A DNA stretch of 64,000 nucleotides from the NCBI GenBank assembly GCA_920105625.2, contig CAKKTE020000070.1, positions 248,001 through 312,000 of the forward strand, written 5' to 3'. The notes beneath the pieces are model-generated. The model was not told the DNA's origin. It searched no databases and was given only the letters and a program-made list of their open reading frames with translations. The stretch's first letter is position 1, and each line of letters opens with the position of its first letter. The stretch is from Clusia tigrina. Its lineage: Eukaryota; Arthropoda; Insecta; Diptera; Clusiidae. This document shows, piece after piece, positions 60,308 through 64,000 of the stretch. A program made the position numbers and the translations under genes.

Positions 60308-62264
60308 GGTAGCATAGCTTCAGCGATAGCTTAAATTGACAAGAGGCTCGAGTACTTTATTGTTACAAAATTTCAAGGTTTTATGACGCTCCAGTAAAAA
60401 GTTACAAGCATTTGTATGTTGCAAACTTAGATAGGTGTAGGACGTACCATATAGAAGTTAGGGCCTTTTGAAGTTTTATCAGTGTTTGATTTGGGACTCA
60501 ACGGTAGCATAGCTTTGAGCGATAGCTTAAATTGACAAGAGGCTCGAGTACTTTATTGTTACAAAATTTCAACGTTTTATGACGCTCCAGTAAAAAGTTA
60601 CAAGCATTTGTATGTTGCAAACTTTGATAGGTGTAGGACGTACCGTATTGAAGTTAGGGCCATTTGAAGTTTTATCAGTGTTTGATTTGTGACTCAAGTG
60701 TAGCATAGCTTTGAGCGATAGCTTAAATTGACAAGAGGCTCGAGTACTTTATTGTTACAAAATTTCAATGTTTTATGACGCTTCAGTAAAAAGTTACAAG
60801 CATTTGTATGTTGCAAAGTTTGATAGGCGTAGGACGTACCTTATAGAAGTTAGGGCCATTTGAAGTTTTATCAGTGTTTGATTTGGGACTCAAGGGTAGC
60901 ATAGTTTTGAGCGATAGCTTAAATTGACAAGAGGCTCGAGTACTTTATTGTTACAAAAATTCAAGGTTTTATGACGCTCCAGTAAAAAGTTACAAGCATT
61001 TGTATGTTGCAAACTTTAATAGGTGTTGGACGTACCGTATAGAAGTTAGGGTCATTTGAAGTTTTATCAGTGTTTGATTTGGGACTCAAGGGTAGCATTG
61101 CTTGAGCGATAGCTTAAATTGACAAGAGGCTCGAGCACTGTATTGTTACAAAATTTCAAGGTTTTATGACGCTCCAGTAAAAAGTTACAAGCATTTGTAT
61201 GTTGCAAACTTTGATAGGTGTAGGACGTACCGTATAGAAGTTAGGGCCTTTTGAAGTTTTATCAGTGTTTGATTTGGGACTCAAGGGTAGCATAGCTTTG
61301 AGCGATAGCTTAAATTGACAAGAGGCTCGAGTACTTTATTGTTACAAAATTTCAACGTTTTATGACGCTCCAGTAAAAAGTTAAAAGCATTTGTATGTTG
61401 CAAACTTTGATAGGTGTAGGACGTACCGTATAGAAGTTAGGGCCATTTGAAGTTTTATCAGTGTTTGATTTGGGACTCAAGGGTAGCATTGCTTTGAGCG
61501 ATAGCTTAGATTGACAAGAGGCTCGAGTACTTTATTGTTACAAAATTTCAACGTTTTATGACGCTCCAGTAAAAAGTTACAAGCATTTGTATGTTGCACA
61601 CTTTGATAGGTGTAGAACGTACCGTATAGAAGTTAGGGCCATTTGAAGTTTTATCAGTGTTTGATTTGGGACTCAAGGGTAGCATAGCTTTGAGCGATAG
61701 CTTAAATTGACAAGAAGCTCGTGTACCTTATTGTTACAAAAATTCAAGGTTTTATGACGCTCCAGTAAAAAGTTACAAGCATTTGTATGTTGCAAACTGT
61801 GATAGGTGTAGGACGTACCGTATAGAAGTTAGGGCCATTTGAAGTTTTATCAGTGTTTGATTTGGGACTCAAGGGTAGGATAGATTTGAGCGATAGCTTA
61901 AATTGACAAGAAGCTCGTGTACCTTATTGTTAAAAAATTTCAAGGTTTTATGACGCTCCCGTAAAAAGTGACAAGTATTTGTATGTTGCAAACTTTGATA
62001 GGTGTAGGACTTATCGTATAGGAGTTAGGGCCATTTGAAGTTTTATCAGTGTTTGATTTGGGACTCAACGGTAGCATAGCTTGAGCGATAGCTTAAATTG
62101 ACAAGAGGCCCGAGTACTTTATTGTTACAAAATTTCAAGGTTTTATGACGCTCCAGTAAAAAGTTACAAGCATTTGTATGTTGCAAACTTTGATATGTGT
62201 AGGACGTACCGTATAGAAGTTAGGGTCATTTGAAGTTTTATCAGTGTTTGATTTGGGACTCAAG
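60308..62264 (+). repeat. Ten monomers separating unit copies 2 and 3
   Basis: A 1957-bp mosaic of GGCCTTTT, CAACG/GTGACTCAAG, GCAAAGTTTG, TTTAATAGG, GCATTGCTTGAG (61096), CAACG, GCTTAGATTG, a P-start hybrid with AACTGTGATAGG, P and Q types. The last three repeat the end of the 7-monomer unit. Confidence 0.82.
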
Positions 62265-63633
62265 GGTAGCATAGCTTTTAGCGATAGCTTAAATTAACAA
62301 GAGGCTCGAGTACTTTATTGTTACAAAAATTCAAGGTTTTATGACGCTCCAGTAAAAAGTTACAAGCATTTGTATGTTGCAAACTTTAATAGGTGGTGGA
62401 CGTACCGTATAGAAGTTAGGGTCATTTGAAGTTTTATCAGTGTTTGATTTGGGACTCAAGGGTAGCATTGCTTGAGCGATAGCTTAAATTGACAAGACGC
62501 TCGAGCACTGTATTGTTACAAAATTTCAAGGTTTTATGACGCTCCAGTAAAAAGTTACAAGCATTTGTATGTTGCAAAGTTTGATAGGCGTAGGACGTAC
62601 CTTATAGAAGTTAGGGCCATTTGAAGTTTTATCAGTGTTTGATTTGGGACTCAAGGGTAGCATAGCTTTGAGCGATAGCTTAAATTGACAAGAGGCTCGA
62701 GTACTTTATTGTTACAAAAATTCAAGGTTTTATGACGCTCCAGTAAAAAGTTACAAGCATTTGTAAGTTGCAAACTTTAATAGGTGTTGGACGTACCGTA
62801 TAGAAGTTAGGGTCATTTGAAGTTTTATAAGTGTTTGATTTGGGACTCAAGGGTAGCATTGCTTGAGCGATAGCTTAAATTGACAAGAGGCTCGAGCACT
62901 GTATTGTTACAAAATTTCAAGGTTTTATGACGCTCCAGTAAAAAGTTACAAGCATTTGTATGTTGTAAACTTTGATAGGCGTAGGACGTACCGTATAGAA
63001 GTTAGGGCCATTTGAAGTTTTATCAGTGTTTGATTTGGGAATCAAGGGTAGCATAGCTTTGAGCGATAGCTTAAATTGACAAGAGGCTCGAGTACTTTAT
63101 TGTTACAAAATTTCAAGGTTTTATGACGCTCCAGTAAAAAGTTACAAGCATTTGTATGTTGCAAACTGTGATAGGTGTAGGACGTACCGTATAGAAGTTA
63201 GGGCCATTTGAAGTTTTATCAGTGTTTGATTTGGGACTCAAGGGTAGCATAGCTTTGAGCGATAGCTTAAATTGACAAGAAGCTCGTGTACCTTATTGTT
63301 ACAAAATTTCAAGGTTTTATGACGCTCCCGTAAAAAGTTACAAGTATTTGTATGTTGCAAACTTTGATAGGTGTAGGACGTATCGTATAGGAGTTAGGGC
63401 CATTTGAAGTTTTATCAGTGTTTGATTTGGGACTCAAGGGTAGCATAGCTTGAGCGATAGCTTAAATTGACAAGAGGCCCGAGTACTTTATTGTTACAAA
63501 ATTTCAAGGTTTTATGACGCTCCAGTAAAAAGTTACAAGCATTTGTATGTTGCAAACTTTGATATGTGTAGGACGTACCGTATAGAAGTTTGGGTCATTT
63601 GAAGTTTTATCAGTGTTTGATTTGTGACTCAAG
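62265..63633 (+). repeat. 7-monomer unit, copy 3 of three
   Basis: Again exactly 1369 bp, at offset 4695 from copy 1, with GCATTGCTTGAG at 62466 and 62857 and P with AAGTATTTG near 63340. Private changes include AAATTAACAAG, GGTGGTGGACG and TTTGTAAGTTG. Confidence 0.92.
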
Positions 63634-64000
63634 GGTAGCAAAGCTTTGAGCGATAGTTTAAATTGACAAGAGGCTCGAGTACTTTATTGTTACAAAATTT
63701 CAATGTTTTATGACGCTTCAGTAAAAAGTTACAAGCATTTGTATGTTGCAAAGTTTGATAGGCGTAGGACGTACCTTATAGAAGTTAGGGCCATTTGAAG
63801 TTTTATCAGTGTTTGATTTGGGACTCAAGGGTAGCATAGCTTTGAGCGATAGCTTAAATTGACAAGAGGCTCGAGTACTTTATTTTTACAAAAATTCAAG
63901 GTTTTATGACGCTCCAGTAAAAAGTTACAAGCATTTGTATGTTGCAAACTTTAATAGGTGTTGGACGTACCGTATAGAAGTTAGGGTCATTTGAAGTTTT
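63634..64000 (+). repeat. Right end of the array, running off the window
   Basis: One full monomer with GTGACTCAAG, GCAAAGCTTTG and GCAAAGTTTG variants, then a partial one (63830-64000) of the ACAAAAATTC/TTTAATAGG type. The array clearly continues beyond the window, as it does to the left. Confidence 0.93.

Larger units (their letters stand above)
1..64000 (+). repeat. 196-bp satellite DNA array (whole window)
   Basis: The same 196-bp monomer repeats head to tail without interruption. Starts at 1, 197 and 393 set the period, and the last partial copy begins at 63830, giving about 326 full copies. Unit lengths measured elsewhere are multiples of 196 minus a few single-base deletions. All copies lie in one orientation. 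Landmarks in the consensus, in order, are GGTAGCATAG (1), GAGCGATAGC (16), CTCGAGTACT (41, containing XhoI and ScaI sites), ACAAAATTTC (59), GACGCTCCAGT (79), ATGTTGCAAAC (110), GGACGTACCGTAT (124) and TTTGGGACTCAAG at the end. Neighbouring copies usually differ at a few positions. Arrays of this kind are known from eukaryotic centromeres and heterochromatin. Which of these applies here is inference, and the satellite family is not one I can name. Confidence 0.98.

Noticed and set aside
1..64000. CRISPR array
   Set aside because: The repeat is 196 bp and contiguous, with no unique spacers. Variation is scattered point changes, not repeat-spacer alternation.
1..64000. Tandem-repeat protein gene
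   Set aside because: A period of 196 bp shifts frame at every copy, and stops occur in all six frames in most monomers.
1..64000. Ribosomal DNA spacer subrepeats
   Set aside because: No rRNA-like sequence occurs anywhere in 64 kb, far longer than a usual run of spacer subrepeats.
1..64000. CENP-B box or telomere-type repeats
   Set aside because: Neither strand of the consensus contains a TTCG...CGGG arrangement, and no short telomeric motif runs were seen. Centromere identity therefore cannot be supported from motifs.
1..64000. Transposon or LTR origin of the monomer
   Set aside because: No terminal repeats, target-site duplications, primer-binding site, polypurine tract or transposase/reverse-transcriptase remnants are visible.

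Overview
The window is satellite DNA from end to end. It holds one uninterrupted head-to-tail array of a 196-bp monomer: about 326 complete copies plus a partial last copy (63830-64000), all in the same orientation. I found no protein-coding gene, RNA gene, transposon, telomere repeat, CRISPR array or unique-sequence island. Taking the monomer start as GGTAGCATAG (positions 1, 197, 393 and so on), the hand-counted consensus has A 58, C 26, G 47 and T 65, which is 37% GC with a clear excess of G over C on the + strand. Because 196 is not a multiple of 3, no reading frame survives from one copy to the next. The short open frames of 60-95 codons are by-products of the repeat.

This architecture (a nucleosome-sized monomer, tens of kilobases of array, nested higher-order repeats) is typical of eukaryotic centromeric or pericentromeric/heterochromatic satellites. 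I do not recognise the monomer as a named satellite and cannot assign a species. A plant or an invertebrate is plausible, but nothing in the sequence decides it. Such a long clean array probably comes from a long-read assembly.

The informative content is the higher-order structure, which I worked out from diagnostic variants and unit lengths. 1-5277: irregular monomers with a two-monomer copy at 947-1325/1532-1910. 5278-13506: four versions of a 12-monomer unit, three of them shortened to 9-10 monomers by internal deletion, with hybrid monomers at the joins. 13901-18604: a near-identical tandem pair of a 12-monomer unit (2 x 2352 bp). 19188-22709: a tandem pair of a 9-monomer unit (2 x 1761 bp). 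25452-31324: three copies of a 10-monomer unit (1960, 1960 and 1953 bp). 31913-39748: a pair of 20-monomer units (2 x 3918 bp), overlapped by a pair of 22-monomer units (36615-40923 and 40924-45231), with a four-monomer cassette present five times. 46408-50430: a 12-monomer duplication. 51693-53560: a 6-monomer duplication. 57570-63633: three copies of a 7-monomer unit (1369 bp each), the third separated by 10 other monomers. The stretches between are mosaics of the same monomer types.

The monomers fall into recognisable types that recur in a preserved order across the whole window. The clearest case is a linked pair, called here P then Q. The array therefore looks like an ancient higher-order repeat repeatedly reshaped by unequal exchange and local amplification of different unit sizes. 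I found no novel enzymatic or defence system. What merits follow-up is the layered duplication history, the strand-asymmetric composition, and possible centromere function.
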